Source: Pseudoscleropodium purum
Lineage: Eukaryota; Streptophyta; Bryopsida; Hypnales; Brachytheciaceae
Length of the DNA stretch: 64,000 nucleotides
Direction: 5' to 3'
Assembly (NCBI GenBank): GCA_963969395.1
Contig: OZ017798.1
Coordinates: 5,572,173-5,636,172, forward strand
Shown here: one piece after another, positions 1 to 13,095 of the stretch
Numbering within the stretch: the stretch's first letter is position 1
How the letters are laid out: every line of letters starts with the position of its first letter
Notes under the pieces: model-generated
What the model saw: the letters and a program-made list of their open reading frames with translations, nothing else
The model's database searches: none
What the model was told of the DNA's origin: nothing
Program-made: the position numbers and the translations under genes

Positions 1-2802
1 CATAACTCAGAGTAGAACTGAGAATTCTGTGCTGTGAGTACATCAGCAAAGTCAAAGTCAAGAAGCCCAGTGATTTTGTGTTGACATGTCTTCCCAAAAA
101 TTTGGCCAGTACGTCTCAGTTTGCATTGTTGACAGGCATTAGAAAATCAAATGCAGTTTACATGTTTGATGTTCAATTTAGAGTGCTTAAGGTACATTTC
201 CATCTACATGGTGTTTGAGTTGTAAATGACTTCTAAATGGAAGTGCATTTCCATCGGCATATGTTGACAAATGTCAAATCTAGGTGGCACCTAAGGTAGA
301 AACATCCATTCCCATCCTCCATTCTTGAATCCTAATTTGTCATCAAATCTGTCCATAAGCATTTATTAAAGTGTCCTACAAATGTTTGATTTTAATTCGT
401 CGATGCATTTGAAAGACAATTATTTAATTCTCATTCATTGATAGCTGGTTTTTGCAAATTTTGATTGAAGGTACACACCTATGGGACAAGTTTAGTGGTT
501 TAGGGAGCTAACACTTTTGAAAAATGATAGAAATTACATACCACATCTAAAAAATCTATTTTTTTTCTTAACATTCATGATTTTCACTTGCTAATAGTAT
601 AGAAATATTATTTTTTTTATAAAAGTGACACCAATTATGTTGAATTGTTTAAATTGACACTTTTGGTTGTTTCAACTATGATGTAGCATGCAATTGACAA
701 TAGTAGTATGGCCATTTAATGAGGAATAGTTTGAGGCCTGACACTTCTAAAGTAGTCATTCACTGAAATTCAACAATCCTTGAGAAACTTAGATGTGAAA
801 TTTTCTAAGGAGCTTTTATCAATTATATGGAGGTTTTGGAGTACCATTAATTTGAATTGATTGTTAAATAAGCCCTCGCAAATGGGAATGCGTAGTCCAT
901 AAACCATTATTGAATTTTACAAAAATCAAAGGTATGTGTTTCAATAGTATGTCCATTGTAAATTGAAGTTTCATAAAATTTACAATTGTGCTTAAAATTA
1001 AGGTAGAGATCCTATTTACTACCAAGTGGAAATAACTCTCCAGTGAGTGATGTGTGTTCTTGTCCACTTCTGTACTAATGGTGCTCACAAAAGAATCTAG
1101 ATTATTTATTTATTAAATTTTTTTTGACACAAATGAAATAGATCATCAAAAAGTTGAAAATTGCCAAAAATTACACTAACCTTCATAAAATTGGTAGTTT
1201 TTTTTTATGACATTAACAATGATAATTTATTTTGGAGGGGATTTTTGGATCAAATATGTGCATCATGAACTTTAGTCTTTGGACAAAAAAATTGAAGATA
1301 AAAATAGATTGTACGACTTATAAATTGAATACATTCTCCAATTCAATGAATATTTCAAATGTAGGGGCATTAAGATGTAACAACGGTCCATATATTCTTT
1401 CTACGAAGGCTAATACTATTCCATGCTTTCAAATCTAGAAAAATTCAAATATTGTAAGAACCAACATCATTTACATGTTTGTGAAAGTGTTGATATTTTT
1501 AATTCTATGAGTGTCAATTTCCTTCACTTTTTGTGCTAAATATACAATCTGAAATGATGTATATCAATATGCCAAGGCGCAAAAAAAAATTTGGAGCTCC
1601 AAGAAAAAATTGACAAGCGATAAAGTATTTTAAATCATGTTGAACAAGCCTGAATTTTTGACATGGCTAACTTTGAAATTAATTTTTTTTCAAATCACAA
1701 CTAATTTTTTCTTTGAAATTCTATGGTAATGGTCTGAAATGACCTTAAACTATCCAAGGTGATGGACAAGGGATAGAGACTTCTATTAGAATCCACAAGG
1801 ATCTTGGTCCAACTTCCCATGTTGACATTGTTCATATGGAGGCTCTTGGTGTTGATGCATGAAGAGTTCATATTTGTCCCTCCCATTTGTTCTTGACGGG
1901 GAATAGGTCCATGATTTGCCATGACTATATCAGGTTTGTCCAAGCCTCAACATTTGCAAGCTATACGTTTCAAAAAAAAAACTAAAAACTTCTATGATAA
2001 TGTGTACTATGTTGCACACCACATTGATTTTCTTATATCTACTTTCGGACTTTGTCCATTAATACTTCGGGTAGGATCATTTGTAGGATCAGACGTTACA
2101 AATTTGTACTCAGTTTTGTTTGTTTGTCAATGTAGATGTTTGTCAATGTAGATGTTTCTCACTTTAATACCGTTTCACTGTTTTTTGTGTTGGAATTCTC
2201 TCTGACTTCCTAACAAGTATAAATAAAAATCTGTCGGACTTTCTAAAGTGCTGGATACAGGTGTGGCTAACTTTTAATACCAGATGGACACCTGGAGGGG
2301 TAGAAGCCACTCGGAAGCAGTCCCAGTCTTCAGTCACTCTTCATCGTTTTTGGCAACTGATGACTTTTGGCTCACAATGATATGTATTGATGTATCCAGG
2401 CCTGAAACTTAAAACACTTTGACAAGCTCCTTGACCACGATGTAATGACTGGATTCTAATAAATGCTTGCATTGCATTGCATCTCAAAAAAGAACCATAA
2501 TCTTAGTTAGTCCTTGTCTGAGACTTTCATGTTGTTGCAGAGGAGCTTCATTTTTTAATTTTTTAATTTTTTTCTCTCAACAGCTGGACATGTTGCAGGA
2601 GCTTTAGGGAGCAGAGTCACGGAGAGAGGGAGAGGAGAGGACGACGAAGGGGGGGAGGGTTGTACAGCACCACACAAAAAAATAATCTAAATCTAAAGTT
2701 CAAAACTCAGGAGAAAAGCCCAAAAGATCGTGCCAAAAAGTGTTGTGACTTAAAAAAACATAAAAAAACAAAGATGGTCTGGAGTGTTGGTAGCAAGGCA
2801 TA
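1..2802. other. AT-rich DNA without a recognisable gene
   Basis: All reading frames are short and show no known domain. The patch at about 2200-2480 is less AT-rich and ends with a perfect AATAAA at 2458-2463, so it could be the 3' end of a decayed transcript, but no coding sequence could be recognised before it. A purine-rich GA tract lies at about 2610-2660. Confidence 0.5.
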
Positions 2803-3020
2803 AGATAGACGCATCCAATGCCACTCGCTAACCCATACCACCCCAATGTACAGTTGGCACTGATTCTAGAGTGAGAATGTAGGACGGTACTACATGCCCT
2901 AACTTTACAATAAGTGAAGTCAAGGCATGTAATACAGTCATAGATTCTCACTCTAGAATCATTGACAGCTGTACATTGGGGTGGTATTAGGTTGGTAGGC
3001 AGTATTGGGTATGTCTACCT
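2803..3020. mobile_element. 218-bp fold-back MITE with TA duplication
   Basis: The ends AGATAGACGCATCC and, read from the other side, AGGTAGACATACCC are inverted repeats that continue inward. The inner arms at 2835-2878 and 2944-2987 match at roughly 41 of 44 positions and could fold into a long hairpin around a 65-bp loop. TA dinucleotides flank both ends (2801-2802 and 3021-3022), as in the Tc1/mariner/pogo group. No coding capacity. The ends resemble those of the 87-bp element at 25935-26021. Confidence 0.7.
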
Positions 3021-3080
3021 TAGTATACACCTTCACAAGAAGGGTTTGAGGCATATGTAAAGGACAGAGAAAGTGGAATA

Positions 3081-3454
3081 TGGTAGAAGTACCTATTTTG
3101 AATGACTTTAGCATTTCAGACTGGATGACATGGGAAAGTCATGGGGAATTGAGTTCAATACGTGCAAAAATAAGGTTGTGGAAGAAGGCCAAAAAAACAA
3201 TTTTTTTTTCCATAATTAAATATTTGATTGAATATAAAAGTGGATTTTGCACGTGGATCCATTCCAATTTCATAGACTCACCTATTGTGGTTAGCTTTGG
3301 TACTTCTCCCTAGGCCAAGAAGGAAGAGAGATGAGTAGACGAGAAAGTACAAACTAAAAATCTTTTTCATTGACCATTGCATCCAACTATTATCTACAAT
3401 AGATTAGCCTACAAAACAATTACATGGGCTTGTCCAAAATAGGCACTTCTACCT
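3081..3454 (+). mobile_element. TA-flanked MITE, copy 1 of an inverted pair
   Basis: A 374-bp non-coding element with inverted ends GGTAGAAGTACCTATTTTG and AGGTAGAAGTGCCTATTTTG, flanked by TA (3079-3080 and 3455-3456). A second copy lies in opposite orientation 47 bp downstream. The short ORFs inside are chance frames. Mariner/pogo-type MITE by its TA flank and end sequence; the mobilising transposase is not identified. Confidence 0.75.
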
Positions 3455-3501
3455 TAAATCACTTCCATTATTCACATAATCCCTTGTTGACTATTCATCT
3501 A

Positions 3502-3856
3502 AGGTAGAAGTACCTATTTTGGATAGGCCCTTGTAATTGCTTCATAGGCTAATCTATTCTAAACAACAATTGGATGCAACGGTCATTGAAAAAGATTATT
3601 GGTTTGTACCTTCTCATTCACTCATTTCTCTTCCCTCTTGGTCTAGGAAGAAGTGCCAAAATTAACCACAATAGGTGAGTCTATGAAACTAAAATGGGTG
3701 CGGGTGCAAAATCCACTTTTATATTCAATAAAATATTCATTTTTTTGGCATTCTTCCACAACCTTATTTTTGCACACACTGAACTCAATTCCTCATGACT
3801 TTCCCACATCATCTAGGCTAAAATGCTTAAGTTATCCAAAATAGGTACTTCTACTT
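3502..3856 (-). mobile_element. TA-flanked MITE, copy 2 of an inverted pair
   Basis: A 355-bp element that matches the reverse complement of 3081-3454 over its whole length with scattered substitutions. It starts AGGTAGAAGTACCTATTTTG and ends with the inverse, flanked by TA (3500-3501 and 3857-3858). The two copies form a very large imperfect hairpin of about 370-bp arms around a 47-bp spacer, and a transcript through it could feed small-RNA production. Confidence 0.75.
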
Positions 3857-6800
3857 TATACTATTTGAAAAAAAAGGGTTGAAAGAGCTTCGCAAAACAA
3901 AGGCCAAGTTCTCCTTTCACATTATTTTGTACATCAATAGTGGATATAGTACTCAACATTTTCACATTCAATGAAATGTCATATTCTTTTAGAGTGCAAA
4001 AGTTGTGACATTCTGAAGTTGAAACATCAATTTTGTAAAAGTGGCTCCAATTCCAGCACCAAAATTGTGATCCAAACCTTTAGAATGTTCTAAAAACTAG
4101 AAAAAAATAATTTAGAAAAAGGCATTCCACGACATGTGGCCTGAAAGGTGCCTGTAGTCATAGAATTGACAAAAATAAGGATTTGCACTCTACAAATTAG
4201 AACTCATATAGATTTGAGGTTGCAATTGATGACTTGGAAAGTGCCAATTTCTTGAAACTTTGTGATTATATTGAATGTAATGATCAACCGTCGCTTTAAT
4301 GACATTGTGTGTGGAAAGAAATAAGATCACCATCAATTAATCCAACTATGTATGTAAAAGGGGGATGCACAAAGGATGTAATAATTTCTCATTAATTTTA
4401 TGTTGTCCCTTTTACAATGTAAGATTAGTGATGCTCTACCTTCTAAATGCATTTGTGATTTCACAACCTTGACACATGAAAACTCTCATATTAGGGTTGT
4501 ACTCAAAGAACACAACATGAGCAGATTTTAAGGCAAGTTTTGAGGACATCTAAGAATTTTGGAATTCTAGAGTGTCATTAGAGTGTTCTATTTCTCAAAG
4601 AGACAAGTATAAAACAATGTGTGTGTTTTCAACAATATTTCGTTCAAAAGTGATTAATTTTTTGGGGGGAGGGAGAGGAATATCAAACAATATCTTCTCC
4701 CATTTTTAGGGGATGAAATTGTTGATTTATTACATATTCTAAAGGCAATATCACTTTTTTTAGAGTGGATGTACACTGTTTTGAATGAATAATTTAATCT
4801 GCATTTTTCAAGTTTCATCCATTTACCATTTACATAGATGAAAACAACTGCATCACTCCAATGAAGATCTGCACCGTCAAAATAAGTGAAAAAATAACTC
4901 TAGTGTGCAACCCACGTGGTTGCAAAGCTTCTGAACAGCAGCAGCAATTTAGTTGACAACTGCTTCATATCTCATTTCTGAGAAGACGCCCATTTGACCG
5001 GAGTCAAATTATTTAATGGGGTTTCAATAATAATAATGATAATAATAATATAATGGACACATGCCTGGGACGTTTAGGTAGGTAATTGTCGGTGCAATTT
5101 ACAAATTCTTTTTACAAATTCTTTTCAACAGATTTTTTCAACGGGATTTCATTGCCAATGTTTAAGTACAAAACGACCAGTCAAAGTGTACAAAATTCTT
5201 GGATAAGTTATTCGAATTGATTTGTCAAAGACGTAGTGAAGACTCAGTGGAGTCTCTGTTAAAAAAACAGAGAAAAAGAAAAGAAAGACTTAGTGGAGTC
5301 AAATTGGTATCATGAGTTGTTACGGAAGGTTTTGAAGCTGAGTGACCTGGTACTCTGCCTCATCTTAGTAGAAGAAGTCGGACTCTTTCCAAGAGTATGG
5401 TTTACATCTTTTCCTTTATCAAAATTTCCTAGTTTATTTCTTTTAGGATCAAATTTTTACCAGTTATTTTTCATCAACTTCAAATTTGCAAATGTTACAA
5501 TCCTCCTATTCCAAAGATATGTCGGTTTTGAAACTCAACTTCAAATTTCATTGCATTAAACAAACACAAACAATAGAGAAAGGGCTAGCCATTGTGACCA
5601 ACCCTAAATTCACAACCCCCATGGATGAGTGTCTCGATAAATTGGCCACAAAGATGTTTTTAGAAAATGTTTGCATTACAAAGGCTTTAGGCTATAAATG
5701 GCTTTGTTTTTTTTACAATTTTTTTTTCAAAATATTTAACAATTTGATTATGAAGATATTTATGTGGTTGAATTAAGAACTTTCAATTTTCAGCATGAGT
5801 AGGGCTTTTAAAGTGTAGTATGTAGACTATCCCCCCAAAATAGGCAAGGAGCCTCACCTTGCTTAGACCCTGAATGGAAAAATCCATAGCCATTGATGAG
5901 TTTAAAAAAACAAAAAAAACTCCACTACCATCAATCTGGATTTTAAGAAAAATATTGTTGTCGAATGGAAGCTATTGATCAAGAATTTCTTCAAGAAATT
6001 GGATTCGTTGATCGCTAATGGCTGCTCACACTAAGAAATTTGGGTTACACAATTCCATATCACGTCTTGCTTCCTAGCACTTCTGTTGCATCTTGTTGCT
6101 TTGAGATTTGCACTTGGTGCAACTTGGGTTGCATTGGGCAACTTTGAGGTTTCACTTTGTGAAGATGTGGGCTAAGAAAGAGGGTTTGTGGATGCTATTC
6201 AAAGTAGCATGCGCGGGGAGACGTGGAGGTGGTCTGAGGACCTTCTTGTGGTTTTGTGAATTTATGTTCAATGTTTTACTAGAACTTATTCAATTTTGAT
6301 TATTATGCTTTACCTAATATGTTGCCGAAGTGCGTCATATGATGCGAATTGCTTTGTATGTTGCGAGGTGTGTTGAGCTGCAAAGTGCTTCCTTTTTACA
6401 CATCCATCTCGGTTCGTTGTATAAAGCTTCTAGTATTCTTGTACTTGACACTATTTCACGTTAACTCCTATCATCTACAAAAGGTCAGTGTCTTGAATTA
6501 CTTGCCTTTCTGTTGGATAAAGTAATTTTTCAAAAGTTTGCTTGAAAAATTGTCCTTGGTCTTTACTAAATTCAAAACCCTAATTCCTTAGGCCTATGTA
6601 TGTTGGAAACAATTGTTGAGGAAGATTTGCATTATATCTATAGAACTTGAATGCATGATCATTTGTCTATTGTTGTGTGTTTTTGTAATTGATAGGGTTT
6701 TACTCCAACAATTGTGACAATAGTTGGTGGGGCGTGAATGATTGAAGAAGTTAGGGTTTCTAGAGATTAGTTTTTTCTTAGTGTGTATGAATTTCTTATG

Positions 6801-7719
6801 CATTGTGTGTATGAAATGTTGTAGTTGTGTCTTTTTTGGGGTGGATAGTATCAAATGAGCATTATAGGTGAATTGCACACAATTTAAATATTTAAAAAGA
6901 ATCCCTAACACACCTTCCTTCTAAGCCGAAGCCAAACCCTAACCGACCTCTATTTGTAATTTTCAAATGTAATGTGTACAACAAACAATCTAGGTTAACT
7001 TTTGTATTTTTATATCCATAGTGTTTTCAATATCCATGCCATATTTATGTATCCATACCGTTTTGTATTTCTAAAATTGGCTAAAATTCACTATCATAGC
7101 ACCAATGGCCAAGATGTCCAAATTTAGATCTACAGAAGGGGGCGGGGGTGGGATTTAAAAAATAAGATTGATAGCTGTTGTTGTGTCTTTGGGGCGAGAG
7201 GAAGCAAAATGTGTTGTGCATGTAATCATAGTAGATAGTTTGTTTCTATAAGATTTTTTGGATTTTGGGGGTTTAGATTTTGGGAAGTTGTCAATTGCAA
7301 TTTCTCCAAAAATGAAAGTTGAATTTTAAGAAATCACACTTGAGAATGAAAATTTGAAGTTTCTTTTTAGAAAAAGCCTCAAAAGCATCCCTATGAGAAT
7401 TTTCAAATTCAATAGAAAAATGAATAGTGAACCTCTTTCAAAATTTGTGTAAAACTCTTACAACCATTAAAAAAATCATGCATATGCCCTATTTGTAATT
7501 CATTTGTGGTTTTCTCCAAAAGTGACAGTTTGTAACTAAAATATACACTCAAAAGAGTTAGTAACTACCTATCGTGGTCGAATTTGTAGTTTCAGTCATC
7601 TCAACAATTCTCTGAATGTAGCATAGATGTTCAAATTCATTCAAATGATGTATTGCAAAGTGCCTGAAATCGTGGCATTCAAAGTGCATTGAGCTTTGAA
7701 AACTAGGAGTAATATCAAT
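3857..7719. other. AT-rich DNA, nothing recognised
   Basis: No ORF with domain character, no RNA gene and no clear repeat boundary was seen. Short open frames at 5.3-5.8 kb and 6.1-6.3 kb show no family features and do not join into a gene by plausible splice sites. Confidence 0.5.
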
Positions 7720-8690
7720 TTGACAATTCAATGAGAGGCTTCTTGCGGACTCTTTAACACTTGGATAGGTACATATGTTCTAATTTTTTGGCAAGATTGT
7801 TTGAAATTTATTTTTAAGATAGGAAAATTGATTAGCTTTTGGGGTTATAATTTTTATTTCAATTGATATCCAAGAGCAATAGTCATGCCACAATAAGTCG
7901 AAAACAAGCAAAGGTAGTAAATTTTTTTAATAGGAACTCTCTTTCTCTAATCTTATATCTATATAAAACAAAAGAATTTTTGAAAATTTACAAAATCTCT
8001 CTCTTTATATATATTTTTCAAATTATTTTTTAAATATTACATTCTTTCTATGTAGAAAGAATTTATTCACTTCATTTGAATTAGTGATGTGAAAGTTATA
8101 AAGCTTCATGTTGTGTGGGCAATCTTAGCAAATTCTTGAGAAAATAATGTATTGGATTTTCTTGTGAACTCAATTTTAGCGAGTTTTTAGAAAAAGTTAC
8201 ACATGGTTTTGTTTGTTTTTTAGAACAATTTAACTATTGGAATTAGTGTGTTTCAATTCCATTTTAGAGCTATCAACAACTTAGTTTTCAATTCCTTCCA
8301 TTGTGAAGCTACTTCAACGTAATATATTTAAGAGAATTAAAATCATTTCTATTTATTTTTTAATACCAAATCCTTAATTCAATTATTCAACGAAATTTTT
8401 TTGATTCACAATCTATAGCACAAAAGTTTAAGTTATTAGGATTCAAAGCTCTAAATCTAGTTAGGCTAGGAATAATAAACCTCTTATAAACCTTTACATA
8501 CTTATATCTTGTGATTGATATAGTCAAAATTAATTAATTAATTTTTAATATTCTTATATTAGTTTATTAAAAGATCCTATGGTTGGATATGAAAAAAAAT
8601 GTTAAACTTTTTTTGGTTGTTTGCATCAAATATGGCAATTTTGAGTTGATTTGACAGAAAATGACATTAGGATTTTAGGGGTCACCCCAA
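7720..8690 (+). repeat. Diverged copy of the TTAA-ended repeat family
   Basis: The interior shares recognisable blocks, in the same order, with 13096-14281 and 28742-29620. Examples are a stretch about a gene-poor TATGTAGAAAG block near 8050, and a block around 8230-8300 containing AATTAGTGTGTTTCAATTCC. The ends are too mutated to show TTAA. Boundaries are approximate. No coding capacity. Confidence 0.5.
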
Positions 8691-11099
8691 TAGATATGAT
8701 GTAGACTATGTTCCTACTACACAGTTCTTATTGTTTTGTTGAGAATTCTTAAGTGTATCATTCAACTATGTTATGAATTTCCTATCATCAAATTGTGGAG
8801 TCAAAAGCCTAAGAAATTCCTTGTAAGGTAACTATACTTAAAATCACACAGATAAGCAATTCAATATGGTTCCTACTACTACATTGAATTTTTTGTTGGG
8901 GTCTTGTTGATAGTCAAAAGGAGATTTTAGATTCTCTTAAAATGCATTTTTTGAACATTGTATGAATAAACTATAAATTTTTGAAATGCTAAAAATAGCT
9001 ATTTCTAAAGCCAATCATAGACTCTCATGAATGGTGGAAATACATTTTAGGCCAAAATCTATATTGTGTGGTTTTAGAAAGTGGTTTATACCGTAGCACC
9101 TCTTCAATTTTGGCAAAAATTAATTGTTTTTTAAAGATATCGTAATTTCAGAAAATTATAATGATAATTGCCGAAACTCTTGAAAATTTACAATGCTGAT
9201 TGCCAAAATAAATGGAAACATGTGACTATATACGATTTAGTAATCTTGCCAAATCATAAAGAATTAAATGATTAGGTTGTTTTAAAAAAAGAAAATAACC
9301 AATATTAGTAAGAAGGTACAATATAGAGTCTAATGATCATCAACCATGTGTACAACAAATCATCGATCATCAAGAGATATGTTGATGGAGACATCATGGA
9401 CTTACATCATTAATACACAATGGCGGTAGAAGTTGGAGAGGTTGTTTTTATAATGTAATTCATTCTGTCTCATGAACCCTCAAAGGATATGGGGTAACTT
9501 GAAGATGATAGCTTGACATAGGGGATGTTTGAAAATGCCAAAGAAAAAAATCCTTCCAACTCGTCCTTGAAATTTGTCCATAACTTTTGATTAGAGGATC
9601 AAAATCTCAAGAGGATTTATGGAGATGAAATCTAGCTTCATTTTCCACACTAACTAAGTTCAAATTCTTTTGAAAAAAGTTGTTCTACTATGCCTATATG
9701 AAGTTTGAAATTCTACATTGAACACATTTCTTGTGTTTGACTTCTCTATGAGCGGTTGAGCTCCTACTAATTCCAACTATTTACATATCCCACATGGGTT
9801 GTTTTACCTCTTATCACAGAATTTGTATAAAGATCTTGTCTTTATATACATTTCTCTTGGCAAAGAATTGCTTGTTGAACCTCTATGCCGAATTTTTATT
9901 AATTCAATATCTAGCATGATGAAAATTGCAGTAATTAATTTTTTTCTGCTGAAATTGAAAAGCCAAATTTTATTAAATATTCCGCAGAGGTTGCCGAAAT
10001 TGAAGAAGTACTACGGTATTAGGTGTAGCTACCTTAAATTTCAGAAGTTTCAGCTCAGAGTCCTACATATCTGCCCTCTCCCATAAACCTAAATCAATTG
10101 GTGATAAGCACTTAAGTCCAAGTGTCTAGAGCTCTAAGTTAGACCTGAGGTAATTGAAAGGCTTCGTCCTGGACCTGAGGTGTTTGAAAGTCTTTGTCTT
10201 GGACCCGAGATACTTCGAAGACTTCATCTTCGACTTGAGGAACTTGAAGGCCCTAATTTTCAGAGCTTAAGGCACTCTCAAGTCTCACCCTTGAAATGTG
10301 GGCAATTTGACCTTTGAGACAATTGAAGAAGCCCCGCCTACAGAAAATTGAAGTGATTTAGAGCTATCTCACTTTGGAGTAATGTAACAAGATGGCCCAA
10401 AATCAGCCCCAGTGAGCTCAATTGCAACAATGGGTCATCCCTAACTTACCTTACTTTCAACTTCAGTTTGTGATCTCCATAACATTCTTGAATATAAATA
10501 AGCTACATAAAGGAGCTAAATAATCTTCCTACTAAACTGCTTATTGGTGTACCATTTACAACTTTAAAATAGTTTTTCATAGATTCCATTCAAGATTTTA
10601 TCATTAGTGGGTATTAATGGTCTACGAATGTTCAATTAAGGTCAAAAATTAAAGTGGCTGATGAATGACTTTCAAGATCATTGTAGAAATGAAGAGCGGA
10701 CTTCTTGGTTCAAAAATTGAATCATTTGTATGTGACTCCCTTAGTGATAGGTCTTATTTTTTCAAGGCTAAGCTATAAAAATAGTTTTTTCTTCCATTCA
10801 AGGAGAGATACCTACACAACTGTCAAAATTGTAAATATTCTCAAAATTCAATCCTAATGCATTGGTGGTTCTCCTCAATTGAACCTCCTTTTATTAAGAG
10901 TCGTTGCGAGGGCTTTTATTGTGGTTTTCAAGATAGAAATGTGAGAGGTTGTACTCAAAAACCAACACTCAATGGAATTACCCAAATGTTTTTCCTTCTT
11001 TCCACAACATTTTTGAACTTCATGGTAAGGGCCCCTTTGCTTCTTATGAATCATGGATCTTTCACTAAAGAAAATCTTGAATTGAAGTTTGTTTATCAA
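8691..11099. other. AT-rich DNA without a recognisable gene
   Basis: Apart from the 30-bp tandem repeat at 10141-10260, nothing supportable was seen. The reading frames at 9799-10086 and 10857-11159 are low-complexity or chance frames without family features. Confidence 0.5.
10141..10260 (+). repeat. Tandem repeat, 4 x 30 bp
   Basis: Four adjacent units of exactly 30 bp, each with a core like GACCTGAGG...TTGAA followed by a CTT/TTC-rich half. The units differ by roughly a quarter to a third of positions, so the array is old. Because 30 is a multiple of 3, the array reads as a 10-residue periodic peptide (DLR-LK-FVL type) in one frame, but that frame has a stop in the first unit and no gene around it. 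Confidence 0.7.
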
Positions 11100-11875
11100 T
11101 TAATCCCTAAAAGATCACATTTTTTTTACTACATAGCGATTCTGGGCAGTTCACTATGAATAGAATTTTTATTGTTCTTCTTTGAATTTCCTCACAATAT
11201 GTGCCCAAAGAGTAGCTTTCAAGCCCAACAATTTTCATAAAATTTGACTACATGGTTAAAAAGTTATTGCATGATATGTAACTTTCAATGCTTAGTAGGT
11301 AGCCCAAAAATTTCTTAAGAAATTACTTTTTTCAAAATAAAAATTTGAAATTGGCTTTCTAGATTTATATATATCTAGAAAGCTTTGAATCCTTTCATTT
11401 TGATTTATGAGATGAAAGTTATGAGGTATTCTAGTTTGTAGGCAATTATGGATTCCCTATTCTAAAATAAAGTTTAAGACCTTCATTTAACTCAATTTTT
11501 AATATTTTGAAAAAATAAAAGTGTATGATGTAGATTGTTTATTACTACATTACCACCATTGGGATTGGCATTTTTCAATTTCATAATTAAATTCTTAACA
11601 ACTTAGTGTTTTGAATCGTTTTCTACTTCTTTCGATTTACTATTTTGTTCTTATATGTTGTGTAATTCCAAATGATTTAAAAAATTATATATCATACAAT
11701 AATTTTTTAACCATATAGTAAAAAGTTATGAAAATTGTTGAGCTTGAAAGCTACTATATGGGCACATGTTGTGTGAAAATTTCAAAGGAAAAAAATGTAA
11801 ATTCTATTTGTAGTGAGTTGTCCCAAATTGCAATGTTGCCAAAAAAATGCAGTTTAGTGCTCTAGGGGTTATGAG
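11100..11875 (+). repeat. Diverged copy of the TTAA-ended repeat family
   Basis: The left end reads ATTAATCCCTAAAAG and the right end CTCTAGGGGTTA, mutated versions of the TTAACCCCTAAAG ends at 13092 and 17189. The interior at 11340-11700 matches the reverse complement of about 17560-17890. Non-coding. Confidence 0.55.
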
Positions 11876-13091
11876 TGTTGTGTCTCATACTAACTACAAA
11901 CTGAAAATGTTGAAATTTATTGTCTGTATATGAAATGATGATGTTTTGTATATACTTTCAAAATTGATTCTATATTGAGTTTGACTGTAAATAAATAGTA
12001 TGATAATTTTTTTAAATACAAAAATATTAAGAAGGTTGAAAGTAGTTTGATATGCCTTATTTTTAAATTTTAGATCTTCTGGACATATAGAGCAAATGCC
12101 AAAAAAACACTTTTGGGGGTGCTTATGAAAGAAAATTATATGAATGTTTGTTTTTCCTTAACTTCCAATATTGCAAACTTGCTTCCGCACTATTAAATTT
12201 GCCAAAAAAATGCATGAAAATAACCATGTGCCATCAAAGTATTAATCTTGAATACCAAAGAGATTAATATTTGAAAATAATTAAAAAAGATATTTCTATT
12301 CTCTATTAGATAGTATAAAATACATAGTTGCAAAAATCTGATTGTTGGACCTTGATTCGATTAGAGATTTTGCAACAATATTAAAGTTTAAGATAATCTT
12401 AATGATGCAATTTAGCCTCATTATAATGGTCAGCTTGTCATAAAAGATGATGTGCCACAAATGGAAGATATTTGTTGCATGTTGTGCTCATGGTTGTGGT
12501 AAGTATATATCAATGCAGCATAGGTGTAGATTATTATTGTATCCATTGATGACAATAATATTGTGTTACTATTAGTGTTTCTGCATTAAATATCTTAGAG
12601 ATGTAATTAGAACAACTACAATATACTACAATAAGATTTCCTTCAATAAAATAGAATTCAAGTTTAGTATAAAATCCATATAATGATACCTACATATTAT
12701 CTTATAAGAATGATAATTGTAAAACATGTAGCATATACCATTAACCATTTTAATATCCTATAATGTGTAGTCACGTTGGTTTGTATGCAATGGATTAACC
12801 TTAAAGCACTCCGATGTCCATATTTTGAACAAAGAATAGAACACTTTCAAACATTGTATAGCCTAGAAAACTTTTCATTCATCTAATCTAATACGTGGAA
12901 TTTGAAGAGAAAGCCTTCCTTAATGACCAATTTCTTGAAATTGCAATAAATGATATTTTTATAAAAAGATATAAGCCAAAATGTGCAAAAAATAATAAAA
13001 AAGATTGAGGCATTAAAGGGTTAATGGACTTGAAATTAGTAATCATTTGGTTGTAATTGAAATGCTAAGGAAAATACCGTATGCAAGTGTG
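11876..13091. other. AT-rich DNA, nothing recognised
   Basis: No supportable gene, RNA or repeat boundary in this interval. Confidence 0.5.
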
Positions 13092-13095
13092 TTAA

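Noticed and set aside
10141..10260. CRISPR-like array of 30-bp repeats
   Set aside because: Units are contiguous, diverged and without spacers, and the DNA is eukaryotic.
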